The notes under the pieces: generated by a model
Seen by the model: only the letters and a program-made list of their open reading frames with translations
What the model was told of the DNA's origin: nothing
Databases searched by the model: none
DNA from: an uncultured Alistipes sp.
GTDB taxonomy: Bacteria > Bacteroidota > Bacteroidia > Bacteroidales > Rikenellaceae
Assembly (NCBI GenBank): GCA_900552955.1
Contig: USBO01000002.1
Coordinates: 1-37,962, forward strand
Direction of reading: 5' to 3'
DNA: 37,962 nucleotides
Position numbers and translations under genes: made by a program
Shown: in pieces, positions 1 to 7,544 of the stretch
How positions within the stretch are numbered: position 1 is the stretch's first letter
Layout of the letters: the number at the start of each line of letters is the position of its first letter

Positions 1-622
1 TGAATCGGGAAGGGTGCAACGGTCTCGGCTTCCCCGAAGAAAAAATTTCTTGCAGAAGTGCGCGTTCGCAACTGCGAAGCGTACCGATTCCAAGTGAACT
101 CCTGCTCAATACCCAACGCAGAAGTTGTAGCGAATGAAAATTGCGGAACGAATAACGGCACCGTCACGGAATATTGAATCGGCCGATCGAAAGTGGTTCG
201 ACAGGCATCGTTCATATATTTTATTGTATGTCGGGAGCGACAGCGCATAAAATTCGTACTGATGATTTATAATGCGCCCGATGAAGAAATAAAAAGGGGC
301 GCGGTGTCAATCTACTACCGTAGGCATTGGGATACCCGTAATCAGTTGATTGTCCTGCGCCCTTGCCTGTTCCGCCCACGATGGGCAGAACATAACAAGG
401 ACTGACAACTTCTATACCCGATTACAGCAAAACTCCCAATTTCACGGTAGGTACAAAGAGTTGTTTACCCTTTATATGTTCAACGGCTAAGCCGAATTAT
501 TCAATTGCAAAGTTAGCATAATTTCTGCATTGCTTAGTTTATATCGCAAATATATAAAAACTTTTTGATTACACGTGAATTCACGTGTATAAAAATTCGA
601 GTTTGCGTCTTTTTTTGCATCC
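1..622. other. gene-poor left edge, probable relic sequence
   Basis: I see no convincing gene here. Short open frames exist at 4-177 and 193-405 on the plus strand, but neither has a recognisable domain and the first lies directly after a TGA at the window edge. A plus-strand frame at 396-518 and a minus-strand frame covering the same bases both read like protein without a plausible start. That suggests a decayed gene or a mobile-element end. A minus-strand match to the Bacteroidetes -7 box (TAACTTTG) lies at 508-515. The segment 295-405 can fold (GGGGCGC pairs with GCGCCCT; GCCCA-cgat-GGGC), so a small RNA is possible but unproven. Confidence 0.35.
570..589. promoter_or_regulatory. perfect 20-bp palindrome, probable operator of the XRE gene
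   Basis: TACACGTGAATTCACGTGTA is an exact inverted repeat ending 33 bp before the GTG start of the XRE regulator at 623. The dyad, its A/T-rich surroundings and its place in the promoter region fit a dimeric HTH regulator controlling its own gene. That use is inferred; the palindrome is seen directly. Confidence 0.6.
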
Positions 623-871
623 GTGAGAAAAAAAGTAGCCAAATATAAGGATAACACCTTTCAAAAATTGCTGGTTGAGCGGATGCAACAACTACGCAAA
701 GAAAATGGCTACACTCAAGAAGACGTTATTGAGTTCACGCATTTAGACATTTCGCGTTATGAAACGGGAGATTCTACACCGACTCTGTCTTCTATATTGA
801 AACTTTGTTCCTTATATAAAGTTTCGATCGGAGAATTTTTTGCTCCGCTGAATTACCCTTCGCAAAAATAG
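623..871 (+). CDS. small XRE-family HTH transcriptional regulator
   Basis: An 82-aa protein that is almost entirely one Cro/C1-type helix-turn-helix domain (residues about 15-75). The sequence shows the typical LRKENGYTQEDV, ISRYETG and PTLSSILKLCSLYKVSIGEFF segments of the family. The start is a GTG at 623; no ATG lies upstream in frame, and the next internal Met would cut into helix 1. It has no effector domain, so it should act as a DNA-binding repressor or antitoxin-like regulator. No partner toxin is visible beside it. The 20-bp palindrome just upstream is the likely operator. Its A/T-rich codon use differs from the GC-rich host genes to the right, which hints at acquired DNA. Confidence 0.8.
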   Translation: MRKKVAKYKDNTFQKLLVERMQQLRKENGYTQEDVIEFTHLDISRYETGDSTPTLSSILKLCSLYKVSIGEFFAPLNYPSQK

Positions 872-899
872 ACCTGCGTCATTATATATAAGGTATATT

Positions 900-918
900 G
901 CGGCTCCGCTGGAGCCGC
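900..918. terminator. GC-rich hairpin after the XRE gene
   Basis: GCGGCTCC-gct-GGAGCCGC is a perfect 8-bp stem with a 3-nt loop, 29 bp after the XRE stop. There is no T-run, so it may only protect the mRNA end or be part of the repeat patch that follows. Confidence 0.35.
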
Positions 919-938
919 GCGGGCCGCAGCCTCCGGCG

Positions 939-1482
939 GCGGAGGCCCGCTACGCGCACCTCCGCAGGCTGCAACCCGCTTTTTCACTCCCACTCCCTTT
1001 TCCTCACCGTCCCTCCCGAATCTTTATACAATAAACTATTGCACCCTTGTGAGGGAGTGCCCGCTGTCGTGCCCCTCCGCTGACTGGGCCCCCTGTCTCC
1101 TCCTAAATCGAGATGCAATATTTTCTTGAACGGATTGGGGGGCTTGTGCCGCGCTTCCCCCCCCCTCTCTTGCCCCTCGTGAATCGGAGTACAATAAACT
1201 ATTGCACACATTTGAGGGGGGCGAGTCATTTGCGGTTCGCCGACGGCGGCGCGACGAGCACGAGCCGATCAGGCGAGTTGCAGTCCGCCGCGTGGGGCGG
1301 CGGCGAACTGCCGGCATCGCGCCGCGATGCCGAACGATCGTAAACAGAGTTCGGAGGCCCGCTGTGGCCCGCCCCTGGCGTCCCTCCGCAGGCTGCAACC
1401 CGCTTTCCCCTATCTATCGCCCCCCCTCTCACCCTTGCCCCCCCCGAATCGGTATACAATATTTTATTGCACACATTGCGGA
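939..1482. repeat. cluster of four related C-rich/A+T-core intergenic repeats
   Basis: Four copies of a core of about 30 bp lie at 1017-1046, 1105-1132, 1180-1213 and 1445-1478. The best copies share gaatc, then tacaata, then tattgcac, with a small dyad (CAATA...TATTG). Each core follows a long pyrimidine tract. Copies 1 to 3 are followed by a G-rich tract that can pair with that tract, giving C-arm/core/G-arm hairpins. Copies 1 and 4 also share a longer 5' part: a 24-bp identical block (959-982 and 1383-1406), preceded by ggaggcccgct. Another strong hairpin lies at 1312-1332. No gene is supported in this 690-bp stretch (872-1562); the overlapping open frames merely read through the repeats. 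Confidence 0.65.
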
Positions 1483-1510
1483 AGCAGGCCCGCAGGGCGA
1501 TCCCGAACGC

Positions 1511-1543
1511 AAAAAAAAGGAGCGGCCCGCAAAAGCCGCTCCC
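1511..1543 (-). terminator. rho-independent terminator of the M48 peptidase gene
   Basis: Read on the minus strand, GGAGCGGC and GCCGCTCC form a stem followed by eight T residues. It lies 20 bp past the stop of the peptidase gene. Confidence 0.85.
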
Positions 1544-1562
1544 GAGACCGGATGAACCGGAA

Positions 1563-2363
1563 TCATTGTTGCGCACCCTGCTGCAACGCATCGGCCTTAG
1601 CCTTCATGCGTGCGGCGCGCTTCTCGCTGTCGGGGTGCGACGAGAACATTTTCTGGACGGTCGACGCCTTCTCGCCGCCGGAGAGCTCCACCAGGCGGCT
1701 CAGCGAATTCGACATCGCATAGGGGTCGATGCCGTTCCGGACGCAGAACTCCAGTCCGTAGTCATCGGCGGCATTCTCCTGCTTCTGCGAGAACTGCGCC
1801 CCGGTGAAAGCGGTCGTCAGCTCGCCCAGCTCCGAATCGGAGAGTTTGGCCAGCGTCGACCCCTCGACGGAGCCCGCGGCATTGCGCGCCGCCGAGGAGA
1901 GGTAGGCGTTCTTCATGGCAGCCTTGACGTCGGCATGAACGACGTGGCCGATCTCGTGGCCGATGATGGCCATCAGTTCGTCGTCGGTCATCAGGTCCAT
2001 CAGCGAACTGAAGACACGGATGCTGCCGTCGCCGCAGGCAAAGGCGTTGACGTCGATGACGTGGTAAACCTTGAAATTGAGCTCCAGGCCCTCGACCCGC
2101 ACATTCTCGGTCAGCCGCTTGAGCCGTTCGCCGTAAGGGGTCGTCTCGTCGGCGATGGGGTTGTGGGCATCCATCCACTCGACCGCCTCACGGCTCATAC
2201 GGACGATGTCGTCGTCCGAAAGCGAGACGGCCTTGACCACATCGGCACCCGCCTGCAAGGCTTTGGCCGCATTGATCTTTTTGCCGCCGATGCGAAACTG
2301 AGCGGCTGCAGGCTGCATGCACGCAATCCCCGCCGCAACTAAAAACAATGCTACGCGTTTCAT
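1563..2363 (-). CDS. M48-family zinc metallopeptidase, exported
   Basis: A 266-aa protein with an N-terminal signal peptide (residues 1-21, ending AAA-Q). The zinc site HEIGH is at residues 136-140, and a downstream ENAAD (Glu196) supplies the third metal ligand. The SSHPDSEKRA segment near the C-terminus is also typical of peptidase family M48 (Oma1/LoiP/BepA-like). It should act in the periplasm or on a membrane face in protein quality control; the substrate is unknown. It has no TPR domain, unlike BepA, and its length fits the short LoiP-like members. The gene is monocistronic: terminator on its 3' side and an A/T-rich gap before the next gene. Confidence 0.9.
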   Translation of the reverse strand: MKRVALFLVAAGIACMQPAAAQFRIGGKKINAAKALQAGADVVKAVSLSDDDIVRMSREAVEWMDAHNPIADETTPYGERLKRLTENVRVEGLELNFKVYHVIDVNAFACGDGSIRVFSSLMDLMTDDELMAIIGHEIGHVVHADVKAAMKNAYLSSAARNAAGSVEGSTLAKLSDSELGELTTAFTGAQFSQKQENAADDYGLEFCVRNGIDPYAMSNSLSRLVELSGGEKASTVQKMFSSHPDSEKRAARMKAKADALQQGAQQ

Positions 2364-2515
2364 ACATTTATTCGTTTAAAAAAAAGGTGTCGACCCGATC
2401 CGCCGGACGGAGAGGCCCGACAGCGAGTGCAAAATTAGAAATTTTATCCGTACACGGTGTAAAAAAAAGAGGTCTGTCCGCAAAAAACGTCCCTGCGGCG
2501 CGTCCGGCCGCATCG

Positions 2516-3181
2516 TCACCCGATGCGTTCCACCAGCACGCGCGGGTCTTGCTGCAACAGCTCGACGAAGGCGTCGTGCCGCCGGCTCTTGCGCGCCTGC
2601 AACAGCAGGTGGGCCCGAAAGATGGTGCCCGTGGCGCTGCGCTCGCGTTCGAGTTCGTAGGTGACCACCCCGTAGCCGCGCCTGCGCAGCAGTTCGAGCG
2701 CATCCTGGATCGCCTCGCGCTCCACGGCCGAGAAGACCAGCGCCGTGCGGTAGGCGCCCAGCCCGCCGAACAGCAGGTTGAGCACCTCAAGCCCCACGAG
2801 CGTCAGCACGGTGGCCGCAGCCGCAACGCCGTACATCCCCGCGCCCGTGGCCATGCCCACGCCGGCGATGGCCCAGAGGCTCGCCGCGGTGGTCAGGCCG
2901 CGCACGATCTGCCGGTGGAAGATGATCGCCCCGGCGCCGATGAAACCGATGCCGCTGACGACCTGCGCCGCCACACGGCTCGGGTCGAGGCGCAGCCCCT
3001 CGTGGTGCGCAAGGAACTCCTCAAAGCCCCATTGCGACACGATCATGAACAACGCGCTGCCCAGCGAGACGAGGAAGTGAGTGCGGAAACCCGCCTCCTT
3101 GACCCGCCACTCGCGCTCGATGCCGACGGCCGTCCCCAGCAGTCCGGCCACGACCAATCTGAATATGAAAATCCACGTCAT
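2516..3181 (-). CDS. MgtC/SapB-family membrane protein
   Basis: A 221-aa protein. The N-terminal two thirds (residues about 1-140) is a hydrophobic MgtC domain with about five membrane segments. It carries the family signatures GIEREW, GFRTHFLVSLGSALFM, GIGFIGAGAII and VRGLTTAASLWAIAGVG. The C-terminal third is a soluble alpha/beta domain, probably ACT-like as in longer MgtC relatives. I chose the ATG at 3181 because the frame upstream is low-complexity shadow of the sulfatase gene, while MTWIFIFRL begins the first membrane segment. Family members are linked to Mg2+ limitation and to modulation of the ATP synthase or other membrane processes; the role here is not shown. It follows the sulfatase on the same strand but behind a terminator. 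Confidence 0.88.
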   Translation of the reverse strand: MTWIFIFRLVVAGLLGTAVGIEREWRVKEAGFRTHFLVSLGSALFMIVSQWGFEEFLAHHEGLRLDPSRVAAQVVSGIGFIGAGAIIFHRQIVRGLTTAASLWAIAGVGMATGAGMYGVAAAATVLTLVGLEVLNLLFGGLGAYRTALVFSAVEREAIQDALELLRRRGYGVVTYELERERSATGTIFRAHLLLQARKSRRHDAFVELLQQDPRVLVERIG

Positions 3182-3191
3182 CCTTTTCCCT

Positions 3192-3223
3192 AAAAAAATG
3201 CAGCGGACGATCCGCCCGCTGCA
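3192..3223 (-). terminator. rho-independent terminator of the sulfatase gene
   Basis: On the minus strand TGCAGCGG pairs with CCGCTGCA and is followed by seven T residues. It lies between the sulfatase stop and the start of the MgtC-like gene, so the two are likely transcribed separately. Confidence 0.85.
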
Positions 3224-3260
3224 CCGATTCTCACGCCGGCATCGGGCCGGCACCGCCGTG

Positions 3261-4859
3261 TCAGTTCCGGTTGACGTCGACCTGGAACATCGGTTCGTCG
3301 ATCGCCTCGTGCGACTGCTCGATGTAGCCCCACATGCGCTCCACGATGTCGGGATGCAGGTGCGCCACGTTGTTCGAGGGGTTCTCGACCTCCTTGCCGG
3401 GCGTCGACAGGTCGTACAGCTCCATCGTCCGGTTGCCCTTGTGCACTTGTCGTACCAAACCTTTCCACTTGCCCCAGCGCACGGCCAGCTGACCGCCCGA
3501 GGCGGGGTACTCCCAGTAGAGGAACTCGTGGGCCGGCTGCCGATCCTCCCGACCCGTGAGCAGCGGCACAAGCGACAGGCCGTCGGTCTGCGGCGCCTCG
3601 ACGCCCGCCAGCTCGCACACCGTGGGCATGACGTCCGTGAAGTTGCCCATGTAATCGCTCACGCGGCCCGACTTCATCTTAGCGGGCCACGAGGCGATGA
3701 ACGGCATGCGGATGCCGCCCTCGCGCAGCGAGCTCTTGCCCCAGCCCTTGCCGCAGCGGAAGGGATGCGCGCTGTCGAACCACACCGTCGGCGACGAGGC
3801 GTTGTTGGCCGGGCCGTTGTCGCTGGTGAAGACGATGAGCGTGTTGTCGTAGATACCCAGACGCTTGAGCTCCTCGACCAGCTTGCCGACCTGCGTGTCG
3901 AAATAACCGATCATCGCAGCGTAGGTGGCGTGGGGATAGCGGCAGGGGTAGTAGTTGTGGGGCCAGACACCGGAGTGGAACTCGCCTTCGAGCGGCGCCT
4001 CGTCGCCGAACTTGGCCACATAGTAGTCGACGAACTCCTGCGGCGCCTGCAACGGCGAGTGCGGCAGCGGCGTGGTCCACATCAGGAAGAAGGGATCGCC
4101 GGCACTCTCGCGCACGAAGTCGATCACGTTGTCGAACATCAGGTCGGGCGAGTAGACCTTGTCCTTCGAATATTTGTCGTAGCTGCGCAGGTCGCGGGGA
4201 TCGGCCCCCTCGTCGAGCCCCGTGCCGGGGTTGACGATGCCGGTGTTGACCCGCTCCTTGCGGTTGTTGCGCCACATGTAGGAGGGGTAGTAGTTGTGAG
4301 CCAAACGCTGGCAGATGCAGCCGTAGTAGAAGTCGAAGCCCATCGTCCACGGCGTGCTCTCGGTCGTCGGGCCGCCCACGCCCCACTTGCCGACCATCGC
4401 CGTGCGGTAGCCCGCCTGCTTCATGACCGAACCCAGCGTCGGGGTGCCGGCCGCCATCGGGGCCTGGCCCTCGAGCAGCGGATCGAGGTAGACGTCGTCG
4501 TAGTTCCAGATGCGCGGATCCTCCTGCGACATCTCGCGGTTGTTGCGGATCTGCGCATGGCCCGTGTGGACGCCCGTGAGCAGGCAGCAGCGCGACGGCG
4601 AGGAGAGCGGAGCCGCCGTATACATGTCCGTGAACCGGATGCCGTTGGCCGCCAGCGCATCGATATGGGGCGTCTCGGTGCGCGTCTGGCCGTAGCAGCC
4701 GAAATCGCCCAGACCGGCATCGTCCATCAGAATGAAAATCACGTTGGGCCGTTTGTCGGTCGCCGCGGGTTTCTGCTCGCTGGCCGCCTGTGCAGGAAGG
4801 GCCGTGAGCGAAGGAAGCGCCATCGCGCAACTCAGAAATTTCAGATTCTTCATCGTCAT
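3261..4859 (-). CDS. exported Ser-type sulfatase (arylsulfatase-like)
   Basis: A 532-aa alkaline-phosphatase-superfamily sulfatase with a signal peptide (about residues 1-26). The metal-binding NVIFILMDDAG is at residues 39-49. The S-x-P-x-R activation motif SSPSR at 86-90 puts the future formylglycine at Ser86, so it needs an anaerobic sulfatase-maturing enzyme (anSME) elsewhere in the genome. A later SDNGP segment adds metal ligands. The usual GKWHLG motif reads GKWGVGG here (around residue 158). Such enzymes remove sulfate from host glycans (mucin, glycosaminoglycans) or other sulfate esters; the substrate cannot be read from sequence. It is not beside SusC/SusD genes. The start may be the ATG at 4859 or the one at 4853. 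Confidence 0.9.
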   Translation of the reverse strand: MTMKNLKFLSCAMALPSLTALPAQAASEQKPAATDKRPNVIFILMDDAGLGDFGCYGQTRTETPHIDALAANGIRFTDMYTAAPLSSPSRCCLLTGVHTGHAQIRNNREMSQEDPRIWNYDDVYLDPLLEGQAPMAAGTPTLGSVMKQAGYRTAMVGKWGVGGPTTESTPWTMGFDFYYGCICQRLAHNYYPSYMWRNNRKERVNTGIVNPGTGLDEGADPRDLRSYDKYSKDKVYSPDLMFDNVIDFVRESAGDPFFLMWTTPLPHSPLQAPQEFVDYYVAKFGDEAPLEGEFHSGVWPHNYYPCRYPHATYAAMIGYFDTQVGKLVEELKRLGIYDNTLIVFTSDNGPANNASSPTVWFDSAHPFRCGKGWGKSSLREGGIRMPFIASWPAKMKSGRVSDYMGNFTDVMPTVCELAGVEAPQTDGLSLVPLLTGREDRQPAHEFLYWEYPASGGQLAVRWGKWKGLVRQVHKGNRTMELYDLSTPGKEVENPSNNVAHLHPDIVERMWGYIEQSHEAIDEPMFQVDVNRN

Positions 4860-4877
4860 ATATTGTTTTTCGACGAG

Positions 4878-4909
4878 TAAAGATACGACAATCCGCCGTC
4901 ATACGCAAA
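4878..4909 (-). promoter_or_regulatory. Bacteroidetes-type promoter for the sulfatase gene
   Basis: On the minus strand a TTTG (4906-4909), a 20-bp spacer and TATCTTTA (4878-4885) match the Bacteroidetes consensus TTTG-N19-21-TAnnTTTG. The -7 box ends 18 bp before the sulfatase start at 4859. Confidence 0.7.
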
Positions 4910-4989
4910 TCCGGCGGAAAAAACCGGCAGCCGCGGCCGTCCCGCACCGAAAAAAAGGAGGAGGCGCGAAGAATCTGCGAAATAATTCG

Positions 4990-4997
4990 TATCTTTG
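4990..4997 (+). promoter_or_regulatory. -7 box of the rpmI-rplT promoter
   Basis: TATCTTTG is a perfect match to the Bacteroidetes -7 consensus, 33 bp before the rpmI start. The -33 region is a weak match. It gives the L35-L20 pair its own promoter, divergent from the sulfatase promoter. Confidence 0.6.
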
Positions 4998-5030
4998 CAC
5001 GCTATGTTTAACTAAATCACTTTTACGACA

Positions 5031-5225
5031 ATGCCAAAAATGAAAACAAATGCCGCTGCAAAGAAGCGTTTCACTTTCACCGGCACAGGAAAGATCAAGC
5101 GCAAACACGCTTATCACAGTCACATCCTGACCAAAAAATCGACGAAACAAAAGCGCAACCTCTGCTATTCGGGCACGGTTTCGCAGGCCGACGAGGCCAA
5201 AATCAAGAACCTGCTGGTCAAATAG
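5031..5225 (+). CDS. rpmI: 50S ribosomal protein L35
   Basis: A 64-aa basic protein that starts MPKMKTNAAAKKRF and carries the L35 hallmark GTGKIKRKHAYHSHILTKKS; the length is normal for the family. It is a late-assembling protein of the large ribosomal subunit. It is followed by rplT after a 101-bp gap, the common order. The gene for initiation factor IF3 (infC), often directly upstream in bacteria, is not here: the upstream neighbour is the divergent sulfatase, and a promoter lies just before rpmI. Confidence 0.97.
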   Translation: MPKMKTNAAAKKRFTFTGTGKIKRKHAYHSHILTKKSTKQKRNLCYSGTVSQADEAKIKNLLVK

Positions 5226-5326
5226 ACCGGCTGCGGTTCGCACCTTATTATTAACAACGGAGCGAATCAGCCCCGAAGAACGTGAGAGAATCACGTCGCT
5301 GACAGCTCTATCAAAAACTTTTAAGT
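5226..5326 (+). promoter_or_regulatory. rpmI-rplT spacer with possible regulatory stems
   Basis: This 101-nt spacer can form GGTTCGC with GCGAATC and, further down, CGTGA-gagaa-TCACG. Known L20 autoregulation in other bacteria uses leader structures that mimic its rRNA site. Whether these stems do the same is inference. Confidence 0.3.
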
Positions 5327-5671
5327 ATGCCACGTTCAGTCAACGCTGTTGCGTCTCGCGCAAGAAGAAAAAAGGTTTTGAAGCTTGCCAAAGGCAACTT
5401 TGGTTCAAGGGGAAATGTATGGACCGTCGCCAAAAACACGGTCGAGAAGGGTTTGCAGTATGCCTATGCACACCGCCAGCTCAAGAAGCGGACGTTCCGC
5501 TCGCTGTGGATCACGCGTATCAACGCCGCCGTCCGCGCCTACGGAATGACCTATTCGGAATTCATCGGCAAAGTCAACGCCAAAGGTATCGCCCTCAACC
5601 GCAAGGTCATGGCCGATTTGGCGATGAACGAGCCGAAGGCATTCGAGGCAATCGTAAAAGCAGTTAAATAG
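5327..5671 (+). CDS. rplT: 50S ribosomal protein L20
   Basis: A 114-aa protein with the L20 start MPRSVNAVASRARRKK, the GNFGSRGNVWTVAKNTVEK segment and the RSLWITRINAAVR core; length is normal. It binds 23S rRNA early and is needed for 50S assembly, and in several bacteria it represses its own operon. It is the second gene after rpmI and is followed by two strong hairpins. Confidence 0.97.
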   Translation: MPRSVNAVASRARRKKVLKLAKGNFGSRGNVWTVAKNTVEKGLQYAYAHRQLKKRTFRSLWITRINAAVRAYGMTYSEFIGKVNAKGIALNRKVMADLAMNEPKAFEAIVKAVK

Positions 5672-5679
5672 CCGGTCTG

Positions 5680-5710
5680 CGGCATCCGGCGGCAGCGCCA
5701 CCGGATGCCG
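5680..5710 (+). terminator. strong hairpin after rplT
   Basis: CGGCATCCGG at 5680-5689 pairs perfectly with CCGGATGCCG at 5701-5710. No T-run follows, so it may stabilise the 3' end or act with the second hairpin downstream. Confidence 0.5.
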
Positions 5711-5766
5711 GGATCGAGCGGTTCGGGCGCAGCCGGCTTGCCGGAGCGATCCGTCCGCACAACCAT

Positions 5767-5806
5767 CGGGGTTACGATCCACACGGATCGCAACCCCGCT
5801 TCCTTT
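5767..5806 (+). terminator. terminator hairpin of the rpmI-rplT operon
   Basis: A 14-bp stem with one mismatch (CGGGGTTaCGATCC and GGATCGcAACCCCG, loop acac) is followed by CTTCCTTTTG, a weak T-rich tail. Confidence 0.65.
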
Positions 5807-5935
5807 TGTTCGGGCATCCGCCCACCCGATGCCGGACGCCGCCCGAGACGGCCATCGGAGCGAGAGGCAGGGACGCACTCCGAAAGACGAACCGGCCGGC
5901 GGCCGCGAACGCCGGATGCACGGATAAACGGCAAT

Positions 5936-6166
5936 TTACGGAAAAGGGACACCGTCGAAAAACTCTCTGAGCGAAATTCCGTAACGGTGGCAGAGAGCGG
6001 AGAGCGTCGAAACCGTAATATTGGTACGGCCGCCCTCCACGCGGCCGACATGGATATCGGTGTCGATGAAAACATCGATCTGGGACAAGCCGCGCTCCTT
6101 GCGCAGATCGCGTAACCTCGCAGCAATCGCTTGCAACAATTCCGTATCGCGTCGGGGCCTTCCCAT
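5936..6166 (-). CDS. small XRE-family HTH transcriptional regulator
   Basis: A 76-aa Cro/C1-type helix-turn-helix protein: residues about 8-70 contain IAARLRDLRKERGLSQIDV, HVGRVEGGRTNITVSTLSAL and YGISLREFFDG. The chosen start is the ATG at 6166 (MGRPRRDTELL). An in-frame ATG at 6199 would add 11 residues but would place the start inside the proposed operator repeats. It has no effector domain. It differs from the XRE gene at 623 in sequence. It is divergent from the YhiM-like gene downstream, so it may regulate itself or that gene; this is inference. Confidence 0.78.
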   Translation of the reverse strand: MGRPRRDTELLQAIAARLRDLRKERGLSQIDVFIDTDIHVGRVEGGRTNITVSTLSALCHRYGISLREFFDGVPFP

Positions 6167-6196
6167 TTCGTTTTTGTTTGTGCAAAGAACAATAAT

Positions 6197-6219
6197 CATG
6201 ACGAATTAATCCATGACGA
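6197..6219. promoter_or_regulatory. direct repeats upstream of the XRE gene, possible operator
   Basis: CATGACGA occurs at 6197-6204 and 6212-6219, a 15-bp period, in an A/T-rich stretch just upstream of the XRE start, near a -7-like TTCTTTG on the minus strand. The spacing of about one and a half helical turns suits two bound HTH units. Confidence 0.4.
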
Positions 6220-6435
6220 TTTTGTCACTAACAACAAAAAATTGCATCTCTTGCCGGCCTCCGCACGCTCCGCCGCCCGTAAAAAGCAGGCGTCCACACC
6301 GCAGCGGCGGCCGGACACAGCGACCTCCCCGGCCGCCGTGCAGCACCTTCGCACGGCTGTCACCGCCGTCCGGGCCCGGGCGGCGTTCCGTTTGGTTTGA
6401 GAATTGCAGGCAGCGACAAAAAAAAGAATCGTCCT

Positions 6436-7479
6436 ATGAATTACGGCATCAGCATTCTCTTCCGCGGCATCCCGCTGGCGATGGCCGCCTTCTGTTTCGC
6501 CTACGGCCTCTATATCGTCTCGGCGGGCGACGATCCCGCCCGCCTGACGGCCGGCCCCGTGATCTTCTTCCTCGGCTCGATCTGCGTCGCGCTCTACTGC
6601 ACGGCGGCCACCATCATCCGGCAGCTCATCGGCACCTACAACGAGACGGCGCGCTTCCTGCTGCCGGTCCTGGGCTACGCCTTCGCGCTGGCGACGCTCG
6701 TCTGCGGGCTGCTGATCCTCGCCTCCGATCTGTCGGGCGCCTATGTCACGGGGCACGTGGTCTGCGGGCTGGGGCTCATCACGACCTGCGTTGCGACGGC
6801 GGCCACCGCCTCGACCAAATTCTCGCTCATCCCCGGCAATTCGGCCGACTCGTCGTTCACGGTCAACACGCGCGGCTTCTCCAAAGGCACGTCGGCGCTG
6901 CTGATCGCCATCGTCTGCTGCACGGCGGCCATCGCGTGGATCTGGGCCATCCTCGTTCTGGTGACGGGCACCGACCCGTCGAGCACCGTTGCGGGCAGCG
7001 TCATGCTGGGCATTGCCTGCATCTGCACCTCGCTCATCGCGCTGGTGGCCAGCATCGCACGGCAGGTGCGCGGCACCTACGGCCTGCGCGAGCGGTCGAA
7101 ATGGATCGCCCTCGTCCTTGCGATGGGCGCAGCAGCCTTCATCTACGGCCTGGTCATGATCTTCGCCCACTGGGGCGAGACGATCGACTTCGTGGGCTTC
7201 GTCCTGATCGGTCTGGCGCTGATCTGCTGGAGCATTTCGAGCAAGGTGATCCTGCTGGCCAAGATCTGGCACGCCGACTACCCGCTGGCACGCCGCATCC
7301 CGATCATCCCCATCCTCACGGCGCTGACCTGCATGTTCCTTGCGGCGTTCCTCTACGAGGAGGCGCTCTTCAAGCCCAAGTTCTTCGTGCCGTCGCGCGT
7401 GCTGATAGGATTCGGCGCCATCTGCTTCACCCTCTTCTCGATCGTCTCGATCCTCGAAAGCGGCGCGAGCCGCAAATAA
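6436..7479 (+). CDS. YhiM-type (DUF2776) integral membrane protein
   Basis: A 347-aa polytopic membrane protein with about ten membrane segments and almost no soluble domain. Segments such as TKFSLIPGN, CTSLIALVASIARQ and ICFTLFSIVSILESG closely match what I know of E. coli YhiM, an inner-membrane protein of the same length tied to acid resistance. The ATG at 6436 is preferred because the 13 upstream residues are charged and the first membrane helix begins at once. The protein is built of five similar two-helix units, each ending in a helix with a conserved G-x-x-x-(I/L)C pattern. The transport or sensing function is unknown. It is followed by a separate promoter for the next gene. Confidence 0.85.
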   Translation: MNYGISILFRGIPLAMAAFCFAYGLYIVSAGDDPARLTAGPVIFFLGSICVALYCTAATIIRQLIGTYNETARFLLPVLGYAFALATLVCGLLILASDLSGAYVTGHVVCGLGLITTCVATAATASTKFSLIPGNSADSSFTVNTRGFSKGTSALLIAIVCCTAAIAWIWAILVLVTGTDPSSTVAGSVMLGIACICTSLIALVASIARQVRGTYGLRERSKWIALVLAMGAAAFIYGLVMIFAHWGETIDFVGFVLIGLALICWSISSKVILLAKIWHADYPLARRIPIIPILTALTCMFLAAFLYEEALFKPKFFVPSRVLIGFGAICFTLFSIVSILESGASRK

Positions 7480-7492
7480 ACGCACGCAAAGC

Positions 7493-7524
7493 GTTGCGGG
7501 AAACTCCCTCTTTTCGTATTTTTG
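7493..7524 (+). promoter_or_regulatory. Bacteroidetes-type promoter for the SGNH-alkD pair
   Basis: GTTG at 7493-7496, a 20-bp spacer and TATTTTTG at 7517-7524 fit the TTTG-N20-TAnnTTTG consensus. The -7 box ends 20 bp before the ATG at 7545. Confidence 0.65.
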
Positions 7525-7544
7525 CGTTCCAAACGGAACTCGAA

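Noticed and set aside
193..405. A 70-aa plus-strand open frame
   Set aside because: No recognisable domain, no promoter or ribosome-binding site, and an alternative reading on the other strand is just as plausible.
939..1482. A CRISPR array
   Set aside because: The four cores are spaced irregularly (about 90, 75 and 265 bp), are imperfect, and no cas gene is near.
3081..4880. A 599-aa plus-strand open frame across the sulfatase
   Set aside because: Antisense shadow of the sulfatase gene; no domain and biased Arg/His/Val composition.
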